Shown piece by piece: positions 8,815-17,770 of a stretch of DNA of 64,000 bases. Each line of letters opens with the position of its first letter. Positions within the stretch are counted from its first letter, which is position 1. The notes beneath the pieces were generated by a model that was not told the DNA's origin, did no database searches, and saw only the letters and a list, made by a program, of their open reading frames with translations. A program made the position numbers and the translations under genes. This DNA comes from Pseudoflavonifractor sp. An184 (GTDB lineage: Bacteria > Bacillota > Clostridia > Oscillospirales > Oscillospiraceae), in the NCBI RefSeq assembly GCF_002160305.1, contig NZ_NFKI01000004.1, forward strand, positions 1 through 64,000, given 5' to 3'.

Positions 8815-9480
8815 GGGGACGTTTCGCTCCCCATACGGTGCTTTTCGCAGGGGCCGGCCCCAGATCAGCCCGCGGGCGGCCCAGTGTGCCGCCCCTACGG
8901 ACCTCATCCGCCTCGCTGCGCTCGGCACTTGCCCCTACCCCTTTTGTCCCTTTGGGACATTTCCCCCTGACAGGGGGAATCGGCCTAAAGGGGAAGGCTT
9001 TGAAATTGTCCCTGCCCTCCCCTTTAGGGGAAGGTGCCCCCGAAGGGGGCGGATGAGGTATCCCGCACCGGGAGCGTTGGCTGAAAAAACCCAGGCGCAC
9101 CAATGGAACCGCACCAGCTGAAATTTTCCACCCAAACAGGCCGCCGAAGGCGGCCCCCAACGCAAAGCCCAGCGAAGCGGGTTTGCGTTGGAGAGGAGGA
9201 GCGATGGAGTGAGCGAGCTTTGTCCGGCAGGACGAAGCGAGGGATACGAAATCCGCGACGACGAAGTGGCCCGGCGGGAATTCAGACCAGCCGCTCAGAT
9301 TTTGCGCGCCGGAAATATTGAGGAACCTACCAGTAGCGCGTCCCCCGTAATGGGGTTCTAGGGGACGGCGAATATGGGCGCGGAGCGCCCATCCTGAGCC
9401 GCCCCTAGCGGTTCTTTGGTGACTTTCTGGGCGTCCAGAAAGTCACTCGCCGCCCGCAGGCGGCGACATCCCCCTGCAAA
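8815..9480. repeat. Mosaic of dispersed intergenic repeats between parE/GNAT and parC
   Basis: No credible gene. It repeats modules from 4750-5610 and 46970-47830: CCTCATCCGCC, TTTCCCCCTGACAGGGGGAA hairpins, and the ATTTTGCGCGCCGGAAAT module at about 9068-9358 (core 9299-9316). This copy carries roughly 140 extra bases (about 9130-9270) absent from the 47431-47603 copy, so the repeats themselves receive insertions. Confidence 0.7.
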
Positions 9481-9533
9481 ATTTGAATTGATTGATAAAA
9501 AAGCGTATTGCAGAAGAATAAGGACGGAATGGA

Positions 9534-11783
9534 ATGCCAAAGAAGAAGCAGCCAAATGAAAAGAAACCAAAAGTAGAAAATTCCAACGTGATGGGCCTCC
9601 ACGCCGAGGTGCTGGAGCAGCCCATCACCGAGACCCTGGAACTAAACTACATGCCCTACGCCATGAGCGTCATCGTCTCCCGGGCCATCCCGGAGATCGA
9701 CGGCTTCAAGCCCAGCCACCGGAAGCTGCTGTACACCATGTACGACATGGGCCTGCTGAACAAGCCCCGCACCAAGTCGGCCAACGTGGTGGGGGCCACC
9801 ATGAAATTAAACCCCCACGGGGACGCGGCCATCTACGACACCATGGTCCGCCTCAGCCGGGGCTACGGGGCCCTGCTCCACCCCTTTGTGGACAGCAAGG
9901 GCAACTTCGGCAAGGTGTACTCCCGGGACATGGCCTGGGCGGCCAGCCGGTACACCGAGGTGCGGCTGGACCCCATCTGCGCCGAGCTGTTCCGGGACAT
10001 CGACCAGGACACGGTGGACTTTGTGGACAACTACGACGGCAAGCTGAAGGAGCCCTCCCTGCTGCCCACCACCTTCCCCAACGTGCTGGTGTCCGCCAAC
10101 CAGGGCATCGCCGTGGGTATGGCCAGCAACGTGTGCGGTTTCAACCTGGGGGAGGTGTGCGACACCACCATCGCCTATCTGAAGAACCCGGACTGCGACA
10201 TCATGGCCACCCTGAAGGCCCCCGACCTGCCCACCGGGGGCGAGCTGATCTACGACCCGTCGGCCCTGGGAGAGATCTACCGCACCGGCCGGGGCTCCTT
10301 TAAGGTGCGTTCCAAGTGGCGGTATGTGAAGGCGGAAAACCTCATCGAGATCTATGAGATCCCCTACTCCACCACCTCCGAGGCCATCATGGACAAGGTG
10401 GCCGAACTGGTGAAGGCGGGAAAGATCAAAGAGATTGCCGACATGCGGGACGAGACCGACCTGACCGGCCTGAAGCTGGCCATCGACCTGAAGCGGGGCA
10501 CCGACCCGGACAAGCTCATGGCCAAGCTGTTCCGCATGACCCCCCTGATGGATTCCCAGTCCTGCAACTTCAACATCCTCATCGCCGGCATGCCCCGGGT
10601 GATGGGGGTGCGGGAAATTTTGGAGGAGTGGACCGCCTGGCGGGCTGATTCCGTGCGGCGGCGGGTCTACTTCAACATGAAGAAGAAGCAGGACAAGCTG
10701 CACCTTTTGAAGGGCCTCCAGCGCATCCTTCTGGACATCGACCGGGCCATCCAGATCATCCGGGAGACCGAGGAGGACGTGGAGGTGGTGCCAAACCTGA
10801 TGATCGGGTTCGGCATCGACCAGATCCAGGCGGAGTACGTGGCGGACATCCGCCTGCGGAACATCAACAAGGAGTATATCCTCAAGCGCACCCAGGAGGT
10901 GGACGCTCTGGAGGCGGAGATCGCCGACCTGGAGGCCACCGTCAACGACCCCAAGCGCATCCGGAAGATCATCATGGACGAGCTCGCCCAGGTGAAGAAG
11001 AAGTACGCCGTCCCCCGCCGCACGGAGATCCTCTATGACTACCAGGCGGAGGAGGACCAGGGGGAGGAGGACGAGACCCCGGACTACCCGGTGAATCTGT
11101 TCCTCTCCCGGGAGGGGTACTTCAAGAAGATCACCCCCCAGTCCCTGCGGATGGCCAGCGACCAGAAGTACAAGGAGGGGGACGGCCCCTGGCTCAGCTG
11201 GGAGGGCGCCAACCGGGACGAGCTGCTGGTGTTTACCGACAAGCAGCAGTGCTACAAGACCCGCATGTCCGACTTCGACGACTCCAAGGCCAGCGTGCTG
11301 GGGGACTACCTGCCCACCAAGCTGGCCATGGACCCGGAGGAGCGGGTGGTTTGGGCATGCATCCCCGGGGACTACTCCGGGCAGCTGATCTTCGTCTTTG
11401 CCAACGGCAAGGTGGCGCGGGTGGAGCTGTCCGCATACCAGACCCAGACCCGCCGGAAGAAGCTCACCGGGGCCTACTCCGACAAGGCGCCCCTGGCGGC
11501 GGCCTTCCTGGTGCGGGAGGACTTCGAGCTGGCGGTCTACTCCAGCGACGGCCGGTGCATGGTGTTCCACACCGCCCTCCTGGCCCCCAAGACCACCCGG
11601 ACCACCCAGGGGGTCAACGTGATGACCCTGAAGCCCAAGCGGGTGGTGGAGAAGGCCCTGCCTCTTGGGGAGACGGCCATCGTCAACGCCGCCCGGTACC
11701 GGGCCCGGAGCCTGCCGGTGGCCGGCGCCCTCCTGAAAGAGGAGGACCGGGGGGAGAAGCAGATGTCCCTGCTGGAGGAGTAA
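9534..11783 (+). CDS. parC: Type IIA topoisomerase subunit A (ParC/GyrA-like)
   Basis: 749 aa. DNA breakage-reunion subunit. The winged-helix domain starts with YMPYAMSVIVSRAIPEI. The active-site tyrosine is Tyr140 in AASRYTEVRL. The quinolone-resistance region reads NPHGDAAIYD, so the residue equivalent to E. coli GyrA Ser83 is Ala98 while the Asp87 equivalent (Asp102) is kept. A coiled-coil stretch (about 420-490) and a beta-pinwheel C-terminal domain follow; no obvious GyrA-box, consistent with a ParC-like decatenase. It is separated from its partner by a GNAT gene and a repeat block. A weak SD (AAGGACGG) precedes the ATG. Confidence 0.85.
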   Translation: MPKKKQPNEKKPKVENSNVMGLHAEVLEQPITETLELNYMPYAMSVIVSRAIPEIDGFKPSHRKLLYTMYDMGLLNKPRTKSANVVGATMKLNPHGDAAIYDTMVRLSRGYGALLHPFVDSKGNFGKVYSRDMAWAASRYTEVRLDPICAELFRDIDQDTVDFVDNYDGKLKEPSLLPTTFPNVLVSANQGIAVGMASNVCGFNLGEVCDTTIAYLKNPDCDIMATLKAPDLPTGGELIYDPSALGEIYRTGRGSFKVRSKWRYVKAENLIEIYEIPYSTTSEAIMDKVAELVKAGKIKEIADMRDETDLTGLKLAIDLKRGTDPDKLMAKLFRMTPLMDSQSCNFNILIAGMPRVMGVREILEEWTAWRADSVRRRVYFNMKKKQDKLHLLKGLQRILLDIDRAIQIIRETEEDVEVVPNLMIGFGIDQIQAEYVADIRLRNINKEYILKRTQEVDALEAEIADLEATVNDPKRIRKIIMDELAQVKKKYAVPRRTEILYDYQAEEDQGEEDETPDYPVNLFLSREGYFKKITPQSLRMASDQKYKEGDGPWLSWEGANRDELLVFTDKQQCYKTRMSDFDDSKASVLGDYLPTKLAMDPEERVVWACIPGDYSGQLIFVFANGKVARVELSAYQTQTRRKKLTGAYSDKAPLAAAFLVREDFELAVYSSDGRCMVFHTALLAPKTTRTTQGVNVMTLKPKRVVEKALPLGETAIVNAARYRARSLPVAGALLKEEDRGEKQMSLLEE

Positions 11784-11868
11784 GGAGTAGTACTCTCTGC
11801 TCTGCAGAACATAGAATCGGAAGGAGCGGGTTATTTGCCCGCAGGATGGAAAGGAAGAAGAAAATTTT

Positions 11869-12750
11869 ATGAGCGCACTGAAAAAAGTAGATTGGAAGCG
11901 GACGGCTTCCGCCTATTTCTGGATCACGGTGGGGTCGATCCTGTACGGCTTTGCCTTTGACTGGTTCTATACCCCCAACCTCATCGGCTATGGCGGCATT
12001 ACCGGCGTGGGCCAGGTGGTCAACGCCTTTATCCCCGCCATCCCCATCGGTATGTTCGTGCTGGTCATCAACATCCCCCTGTTTATCCTGGGGTGGAAGT
12101 TCATCGGCGGCCATCTGCTGGTCACCTCCCTGTACTCCATGGTGGTGTCCTCTGTGGCGGTGGACGCCTTTGCCCTGATCATCGACTTTCAGCCCATGGA
12201 CCAGATGCTGGCCGCGGTGTGCGGCGGCGCGCTGATCGGGCTGTCCCTGGGCATCATCTTTGCCAAGGGAGCCACCACCGGCGGCACCGATCTGATCGCC
12301 CGGCTGGTGAAGCTGAAGCTGCCCTGGATTTCCATGGGGAATATGCTGCTGGTCATCGACACGGCGGTGGTGGTGCTGGTGGCCCTGGCCTTCGGCAACC
12401 TGACCACCGCTCTGTACGGCTTCATCGCCCAGGTGGTGTGCGCCTATGTCACCGACATGGTGCTCTACGGCCTGGACACCGCCAAGGTGGCCTATATCAT
12501 CAGCGAGAAGGCCCGTGAGATCTCCGACTCCATTGTGGGCCAGATGGACCGGGGCGTCACCGTCCTGCCGGGAAAGGGCGCCTACTCGGGAGAGAACAAG
12601 CTGGTGCTCATGTGCGCCTTCAAGCAGAAGGAGATTGTGAATCTGAAGGAGATCATCTTTGAGATCGACCCCAAGGCATTCATCATCGTGTGCGACGCCC
12701 ACGAGGTGACGGGCAACGGCTTCAAGACCTATCAGAAGAACGACATCTGA
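11869..12750 (+). CDS. YitT family membrane protein
   Basis: 293 aa. Five to six hydrophobic segments fill the first 200 residues (the DUF161/YitT membrane domain, with GGITGVGQVVN and KGATTGGTDLIARL). A soluble C-terminal DUF2179 domain follows, with RGVTVLPGKGAYSGE and FIIVCDAHEVTGNGF. These are common in Firmicutes; transport function is suspected but the substrate is unknown. It starts 85 bases after parC and is probably followed in the same transcript by the lipoprotein gene. Confidence 0.85.
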   Translation: MSALKKVDWKRTASAYFWITVGSILYGFAFDWFYTPNLIGYGGITGVGQVVNAFIPAIPIGMFVLVINIPLFILGWKFIGGHLLVTSLYSMVVSSVAVDAFALIIDFQPMDQMLAAVCGGALIGLSLGIIFAKGATTGGTDLIARLVKLKLPWISMGNMLLVIDTAVVVLVALAFGNLTTALYGFIAQVVCAYVTDMVLYGLDTAKVAYIISEKAREISDSIVGQMDRGVTVLPGKGAYSGENKLVLMCAFKQKEIVNLKEIIFEIDPKAFIIVCDAHEVTGNGFKTYQKNDI

Positions 12751-12807
12751 TCCCCTCCCGGAAAGGAGCGCGGGGATGGAACCGAACGGAGGAAGGAGGA
12801 CCCTGGG

Positions 12808-13905
12808 ATGAAACGATGGCTCTGCGGCGCGCTGGCCGCCCTGATGGCGCTGACCACCGGGTGCTCCGCCATCCTGAATCGGGACTATACCAGCGTGACG
12901 CCCCACAGCGCCACGCCGCAGGCCGACGGGGAGAGCAACACCATCCGGGTGGGGAGCTACCAGGAGCTGGTGAACGCCCTGATCTACCTCATCGGCCGGG
13001 GAACCGAGGGGGGAGCCATCCGCTTTGACGGCGGGGACAGCGACGAGACGGCGATCCAGCAGATGCTGGACGAGGCCTGCCTGGAAGTGGTCCAGGAGGA
13101 CCCCCTGGGGGCCTATGCGGTGGAGTACATCAAGTACAGCGTCACCCCCATCGTGGGCAGCTATGAGGCGAATGTACAGATCACCTACCGCCGCACCCGG
13201 GAGCAGGTGGCCGCCATCGTGGACGCCACCGGCACCGCCGCCATCCGCAGCGAGCTCAGCGAGGCCCTCTCGGAGTTCTCCAGCGAGGTGGTGCTGCGCA
13301 TCAGCTACTTCGAGGAGGACAGCGAGTACATCCGGCAGCTGATGCGGGAGGCCTACCTGTCCAATCCGGCCTCCGCCCTGGATTTCCCGGACGCCCAGAT
13401 CACCATGTACCCGGAGACGGGGCAGCGGCGGATCGTGGAGGTGCTGCTCACCTACCACCAGTCCCGCCAGACCCTGGAGAGCCGGCGCAACTCCCTTCAG
13501 CGGGAGGCGGACCGCCTGCTGACCCAGGCGGGCGTCCAGGGGGGGGAGAATGCGCTCTCCCAGCTGGTCCGGCTGGTGCGCCAGACCTGCTCCTATCAGG
13601 AGGGGAGCGGCTCCACCGCCTACGACGCGCTGCTGGAGGGGACGGCCGACAGCCAGGGGATGGCCCTGGCCCTGGCCCTGCTGTGCCAGAGGACCCAGCC
13701 CGTCCTCTCCTGCACGGTGGTGGACGGCCAGTGGAACGGGGTTTCCCACCTGTGGAACGTGGTCCAGACCGCCGGCGGCTACCGCCATGTGGACCTGACC
13801 CAGCCGGGGGAGATCGTCTTCCGCACCGACCAGGAGATGGCCGCGGCGGGCTACACCTGGGACAGCGAGCGGGTGCCGGTGTGCGCGGCGGAAGAGGAGA
13901 CGTAA
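12808..13905 (+). CDS. Lipoprotein with degenerate transglutaminase-like domain
   Basis: 365 aa. A lipoprotein signal peptide ends in the lipobox LTTGC (Cys19), so it is anchored outside the membrane. Residues about 270-340 look like the transglutaminase-like core: the catalytic-Cys segment reads GTADSQGMA, with Ser in place of Cys, while the His segment (SHLWNVV) and Asp segment (RHVDLTQ) are present. The Cys-to-Ser change suggests a non-catalytic or altered enzyme. Contrast the intact triad in the protein at 44861-45910. It ends just before a strong bidirectional terminator. Confidence 0.7.
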   Translation: MKRWLCGALAALMALTTGCSAILNRDYTSVTPHSATPQADGESNTIRVGSYQELVNALIYLIGRGTEGGAIRFDGGDSDETAIQQMLDEACLEVVQEDPLGAYAVEYIKYSVTPIVGSYEANVQITYRRTREQVAAIVDATGTAAIRSELSEALSEFSSEVVLRISYFEEDSEYIRQLMREAYLSNPASALDFPDAQITMYPETGQRRIVEVLLTYHQSRQTLESRRNSLQREADRLLTQAGVQGGENALSQLVRLVRQTCSYQEGSGSTAYDALLEGTADSQGMALALALLCQRTQPVLSCTVVDGQWNGVSHLWNVVQTAGGYRHVDLTQPGEIVFRTDQEMAAAGYTWDSERVPVCAAEEET

Positions 13906-13912
13906 CAATCAT

Positions 13913-13949
13913 AAAAATAGGAGTTCCTGAAACAGGAACTCCTATTTTT
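13913..13949. terminator. Bidirectional terminator between the lipoprotein gene and pfkA
   Basis: Perfect 17-bp stem (13913-13929 with 13933-13949), 3-base loop, with A-tract and T-tract at the ends. It serves both converging genes. Confidence 0.9.
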
Positions 13950-13965
13950 TACGGTACAAAAGCGA

Positions 13966-15045
13966 TTACCCCACGCTGATACCCATGCGCCGGGCCACCT
14001 CCAGCATGCCGTGGCCCTCGGGGACCAGGCGGCTCTTGCCGGCAATGTCCTTGAGCTTGTTCTCGCCCACGTGGTTGTTTTTCATGGCCACGGTGATGCC
14101 GTAGTTGCAGTCCTCCACCATCTTGGCGGCGTAGGAGCCGAACTGGGTGGCCAGCACCCGGTCGTAGGGAGAGGGGCTGCCGCCCCGCTGCATGTGGCCG
14201 GGGACGCAGATGCGGGTCTCGATGCCGGTGAGCTCCTCGATCTCCTTGGCGATGCGGTTGGTGGCGGTGGTGTAGCCCTGCTCGGCCCGCTTGGCCATCC
14301 GCTCCTTCTTCTTCATGCGGGCCTCCTTCACGTCGTAGACCCCCTCGGCCACTGCCAGAATGGAGAAGCGCTTGCCCTGGGCGGCCCGCTTCTCAATGGC
14401 GGCGCACACGTTCTCAATGGAGTAGGGGAGCTCGGGGATGAGGATGATGTCCGCCCCGCCGGCGATGCCCGCGTAGAGGGTGAGCCAGCCGGCCTTGTTG
14501 CCCATGAGCTCCACCACCATGCAGCGGCTGTGGCTGCCGGCGGTGGTGTGCACCCGGTCGATGGCCTCGGTGGCGATCTCCATGGCGGAGTGGAAGCCGA
14601 AGGTCACGTCGGTGCCAAAGATGTCGTTGTCGATGGTCTTGGGCAGGCCGATGATATTCAGGCCCTCCTCGGAGAGGAGGTTGGCCGTCTTGTGGGTGCC
14701 GTTGCCCCCCAGGCACAGGAGGCAGTCCAGCTTCATCTCGGCATAGTTCTTCTTCATGGCCTCCACCTTGTCGATGTGGTCCTCGCCCACCACCCGCATG
14801 AGCTTGAAGGGGGTGCGCTTGGTGCCCAGGATGGTGCCGCCCACCGTCAGGATGCCGGAGAACTCGCTGGGCTGCATCACCCGCCAGTCCCCGTTGATCA
14901 GGCCGGAGTAGCCGTTGGAGATGCCGATGATCTCCACATGGTCCTCGCCCAGGCGCTGATAGAGGGCCTTGGCCACCCCCCGCAGAGTGGCGTTCAGCCC
15001 CGGGCAGTCGCCTCCCGAGGTCAGGATACCCACACGTTTCTTCAT
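13966..15045 (-). CDS. pfkA: 6-phosphofructokinase
   Basis: 359 aa. It phosphorylates fructose 6-phosphate to the 1,6-bisphosphate in glycolysis. Nucleotide site LTSGGDCPGLNAT (10-20); catalytic segment PKTIDNDIFGTD (about 135-146); sugar-phosphate site SHSRCMVVELMG. At the two positions used to tell phosphate donors apart it has Gly116 (GGNGT; ATP type has Gly, PPi type Asp) and Lys136 (PKTIDND; Lys is common in PPi and mixed-type enzymes). This Gly/Lys mix belongs to the divergent group of mostly ATP-using PFKs, so ATP use is the better guess. Own promoter at 15091-15118. Confidence 0.9.
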   Translation of the reverse strand: MKKRVGILTSGGDCPGLNATLRGVAKALYQRLGEDHVEIIGISNGYSGLINGDWRVMQPSEFSGILTVGGTILGTKRTPFKLMRVVGEDHIDKVEAMKKNYAEMKLDCLLCLGGNGTHKTANLLSEEGLNIIGLPKTIDNDIFGTDVTFGFHSAMEIATEAIDRVHTTAGSHSRCMVVELMGNKAGWLTLYAGIAGGADIILIPELPYSIENVCAAIEKRAAQGKRFSILAVAEGVYDVKEARMKKKERMAKRAEQGYTTATNRIAKEIEELTGIETRICVPGHMQRGGSPSPYDRVLATQFGSYAAKMVEDCNYGITVAMKNNHVGENKLKDIAGKSRLVPEGHGMLEVARRMGISVG

Positions 15046-15090
15046 ACTGAATGCTGCCTCCTTTGTGTCAAATGATCGGTCCAGAACAAA

Positions 15091-15118
15091 AGTATGGACC
15101 TTTCCCGGGATTTGTCAA
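15091..15118 (-). promoter_or_regulatory. Sigma-A promoter of pfkA
   Basis: On the minus strand TTGACA (15118-15113), 16 bases, CATACT (15096-15091), 45 bases before the pfkA ATG. Confidence 0.65.
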
Positions 15119-15208
15119 GAGAAAAGAGGAAAAATCCCCCTCTTTTTTTCCGGCCGCGGGCATACACTGGACAGGAGAAGGCGCGAAAGGGAGAGAGGGG
15201 GACGGGCC

Positions 15209-15787
15209 GTGTCGGAGCTGTGGCACATGGAGGGGGGCGGGACCCTCTCTCTGCGGGAGGAGGGGCCCCGGGTCCATCTGGAGGCGGCGCGGCCGGACGA
15301 CGGCCGGGGGCTGTACAAGGCCTGGGTCCGGGGACGGCAGGGGAGCCTTCTGCTGGGCACCCTTGTGCCGGAGGCGGGCGGGCTCCGGCTGAGGCGGACG
15401 GTGAGCCGCTCCAGCCTGGGGCAGGCGGGGTGCTGGCCGGTGACGGGGGGAAACTGCGTGCTCACCTACCCATTTCCCGGGGCGGGGGGGCCGGGGAGCG
15501 TCTGGGCCCCGGAGCCCCTCCCGGAGCGGCTGTGCCGGGACCCCCTGGTGAAGGAGAGCCTGCGGGGCCGCTCCGGCTTTTGCGGGCGGAGGGACGGGGC
15601 GCTGTGCCTGCTGTCCGCGCCCTTCCGGCCGGACCGGCCCTTTCCCATTCCGGTTCTGTTCTGCCTGGCCAGGGTGGAGAGCCGGGGTGGGCGGCCCTGG
15701 CTGGTGTGGGCCTTCGATCTGGAGGGAACGCCCGTCCTGCCCCGCATAGAACCGCCGAAGGGGGGACATACTGAGGGGGCAGACTGA
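15209..15787 (+). CDS. Hypothetical protein, 192 aa
   Basis: No family recognised. The start chosen is GTG at 15209, preceded by GAGAGGGGGACGG. The protein is soluble-looking and Arg/Gly-rich, with repeated short strands (LYKAWVRGRQGSLLLGTLVPE, VLFCLARVESRGG), suggesting a small beta-rich domain. It precedes two spore-coat-type genes on the same strand with a 34-base gap, so it may belong to a sporulation operon; that is inference from position. A TACACT -10-like element at 15163-15168 lies between it and the divergent pfkA promoter. Confidence 0.6.
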   Translation: MSELWHMEGGGTLSLREEGPRVHLEAARPDDGRGLYKAWVRGRQGSLLLGTLVPEAGGLRLRRTVSRSSLGQAGCWPVTGGNCVLTYPFPGAGGPGSVWAPEPLPERLCRDPLVKESLRGRSGFCGRRDGALCLLSAPFRPDRPFPIPVLFCLARVESRGGRPWLVWAFDLEGTPVLPRIEPPKGGHTEGAD

Positions 15788-15821
15788 AAAAGCCTGATTG
15801 ACGCCACAAGGAGGAGATACC

Positions 15822-16007
15822 ATGCCGATTTTGACCACCAAGGAGCTGCAGGCCCTGTCCGATCAGCTGGATTTTGAGAAGGTGCTCCACTGCAAGTATC
15901 TGTCCGCCGTCCAGGAGTGCCAGGACGACGGGCTGAAGGGGAAGCTCCAGAGCATGGCGGACCAGCACCGCCAGAACTACACCACCCTGCTGGGCTATTT
16001 GAAATAA
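15822..16007 (+). CDS. Small spore coat-like (ferritin-like helical) protein, 61 aa
   Basis: 61 aa, helical: starts MPILTTKELQALSDQL and contains CKYLSAVQECQDDGLK and ADQHRQNYTTLLGYL. This resembles the short proteins paired with CotF-type spore coat proteins in clostridia. RBS AAGGAGGAG lies upstream of the ATG. The gene is followed after 13 bases by the CotF-like gene, so they form a pair. Confidence 0.7.
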   Translation: MPILTTKELQALSDQLDFEKVLHCKYLSAVQECQDDGLKGKLQSMADQHRQNYTTLLGYLK

Positions 16008-16020
16008 GGAGGGGAACGGG

Positions 16021-16278
16021 ATGACCGACCAGGAGCGCATCACCGATTTTCTGTGCAGCGAGAAGAAGATGGCCGCCAACTATGACACCTTCGCCTCGGA
16101 GTGTGTCAGCATTCCCCTGCGGGACGAGTTCCTCCGCCTCTTTAACCAGAGCCACCACAGCCAGACCGAGCTCTTCCAGCTGGCCCAGGAGCGGGGCTGG
16201 TACAGCCCCGAGCAGGCCCAGAGCGACAAGATCGACCAGGCCTATACCAAGTATTCCAATCAGCAGCCCACCGCATGA
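16021..16278 (+). CDS. CotF-family spore coat protein
   Basis: 85 aa, single short ferritin-like helical unit: MTDQERITDFLCSEKKMAANYDT resembles the start of CotF-like proteins, followed by LFNQSHHSQTELFQLAQERGWY, a characteristic CotF stretch, and a polar tail. It is expected in the spore coat and supports a spore-forming host. RBS AGGAGGGG lies upstream. A terminator follows 15 bases after the stop. Confidence 0.8.
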   Translation: MTDQERITDFLCSEKKMAANYDTFASECVSIPLRDEFLRLFNQSHHSQTELFQLAQERGWYSPEQAQSDKIDQAYTKYSNQQPTA

Positions 16279-16293
16279 ATAGGTGATGGCGGA

Positions 16294-16321
16294 CGGGACA
16301 CAGCAAAAGCGCTGTGTCCCG
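16294..16321 (+). terminator. Terminator after the spore-coat genes
   Basis: 11-bp stem (16294-16304 with 16311-16321), 6-base loop, followed by CCTTTGTG. The T-run is short. Confidence 0.65.
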
Positions 16322-16471
16322 CCTTTGTGATTGGGGACTGCCGAGAATTAAAAAACATTTTCAAACAAGGCCTACTCTTTTTCCTGGAGTACAGGTATAA
16401 TGAATGCGAGGACAGGCGAGGACCCGCCGGGGCAGGCGGGAATCCGGAAGAAACTAGGAGGAGTGAGGCGC

Positions 16472-17770
16472 ATGGAACGAAGCAGTCCGGTCTATCAGAC
16501 CTATGTGAAGATTCTGGAGCGGGAACTGGTCCCGGCTATGGGGTGCACGGAGCCTATTGCCATTGCCTACTGCGCGGCGGTGGCCCGGTCAGTGCTGGGA
16601 GAGCTGCCCGACCGCATCCATGTGGTGGCCAGCGGAAATATCATCAAAAATGTGAAGAGCGTGGTGGTACCCAACACGGGCGGACGGCGGGGTATGGAGA
16701 CCGCCGCGGCCATCGGCGCTCTGGGAGGCGACGAGACGGCTGGCCTGGAGGTCATCGCCCACGTCCCCCAGAAGGCGAAGGACCGCCTGGAGCGCTACCT
16801 CCAGGAGACCGAGATCACGGTGGGGGCTGCCCAGGCCGACCACGTGCTGGACATCGAGGTGACCGTGTCCAAGGGGAACTCCCGGGCTGTGGTCCGGGCG
16901 GTCAATGAGCACACCAATTTGGTCTACATTGAAAAGAACGGGCAGGTCCTGGAGGAGCGGCCCATCGAAAAGCGGGAGGACCCGGACGCGCCGGACTACA
17001 CGCTTTTGAATGTGGCGGACATCTGTGAGTTTGCCCGGACCTGCGAGTTGAGCGACGTGTCCGCCATCCTGGACCGGCAGATCGCCTGCAACACGGCGGT
17101 GGCGGAGGAGGGCCTGCGGGGAGACTACGGCGCCAATGTGGGCAGCACTCTCCTGAAGGCCTACGGGACGGATATCAAGATCCGGGCCAAGGCCAGGGCG
17201 GCCGCCGGCTCCGACGCCCGGATGAGCGGCTGTGAGCTGCCGGTGGTCATCAACTCTGGGAGCGGCAACCAGGGGCTGACCGTCTCGCTGCCGGTGATTG
17301 AGTACGCCCGGGAGCTGGGCTCCTCTCAGGAGGAGCTGTACCGGGCCCTGACCCTCTCCAATCTGATCACCCTCCACGCCAAGGAGGGCATTGGACGCCT
17401 GTCCGCCTACTGCGGGGCGGTGAGCGCCGGAGCGGGGGCAGGGGCGGGCATTGCCTGCCTCCACGGCGGGGACTATGACGAGATCGCACACACCATCGTC
17501 AACGCCCTGGCCATCACCTCGGGAATCGTGTGCGATGGGGCCAAGGCCTCCTGCGCCGCTAAAATTGCCGCAGCGGTGGACGCGGGTATCCTGGGCTTTG
17601 AGATGTACCGCAACGGACAGCAGTTCTACGGCGGCGACGGGCTGGTGCTCAAGGGGGTGGAAAACACCATCCGGAACATCAGCCGCCTGGGCCGGGTGGG
17701 GATGCGTGAGACCGACCGGGAGATTATCCGGATGATGGTGGGGGAGGACAAACATGGAGATACTGAATGA
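16472..17770 (+). CDS. cyuA: L-cysteine desulfidase
   Basis: 432 aa. It degrades L-cysteine to pyruvate, ammonia and sulfide in anaerobes with a labile [4Fe-4S] cluster. The N-terminal PAMGCTEPIA (Cys25) carries the conserved cluster/catalytic cysteine. Further conserved pieces are SGNIIKNVKSV, GCELPVVINSGSGNQG, and near the C-terminus GIVCDGAKASCAAKI with the other cluster cysteines. RBS AGGAGG at 16456-16461. A TATAAT at 16395-16400 is a likely -10; its -35 is weak. The gene overlaps the next one by 17 bases, so cysteine breakdown and a peptidase-like amidohydrolase are made together. Confidence 0.9.
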   Translation: MERSSPVYQTYVKILERELVPAMGCTEPIAIAYCAAVARSVLGELPDRIHVVASGNIIKNVKSVVVPNTGGRRGMETAAAIGALGGDETAGLEVIAHVPQKAKDRLERYLQETEITVGAAQADHVLDIEVTVSKGNSRAVVRAVNEHTNLVYIEKNGQVLEERPIEKREDPDAPDYTLLNVADICEFARTCELSDVSAILDRQIACNTAVAEEGLRGDYGANVGSTLLKAYGTDIKIRAKARAAAGSDARMSGCELPVVINSGSGNQGLTVSLPVIEYARELGSSQEELYRALTLSNLITLHAKEGIGRLSAYCGAVSAGAGAGAGIACLHGGDYDEIAHTIVNALAITSGIVCDGAKASCAAKIAAAVDAGILGFEMYRNGQQFYGGDGLVLKGVENTIRNISRLGRVGMRETDREIIRMMVGEDKHGDTE

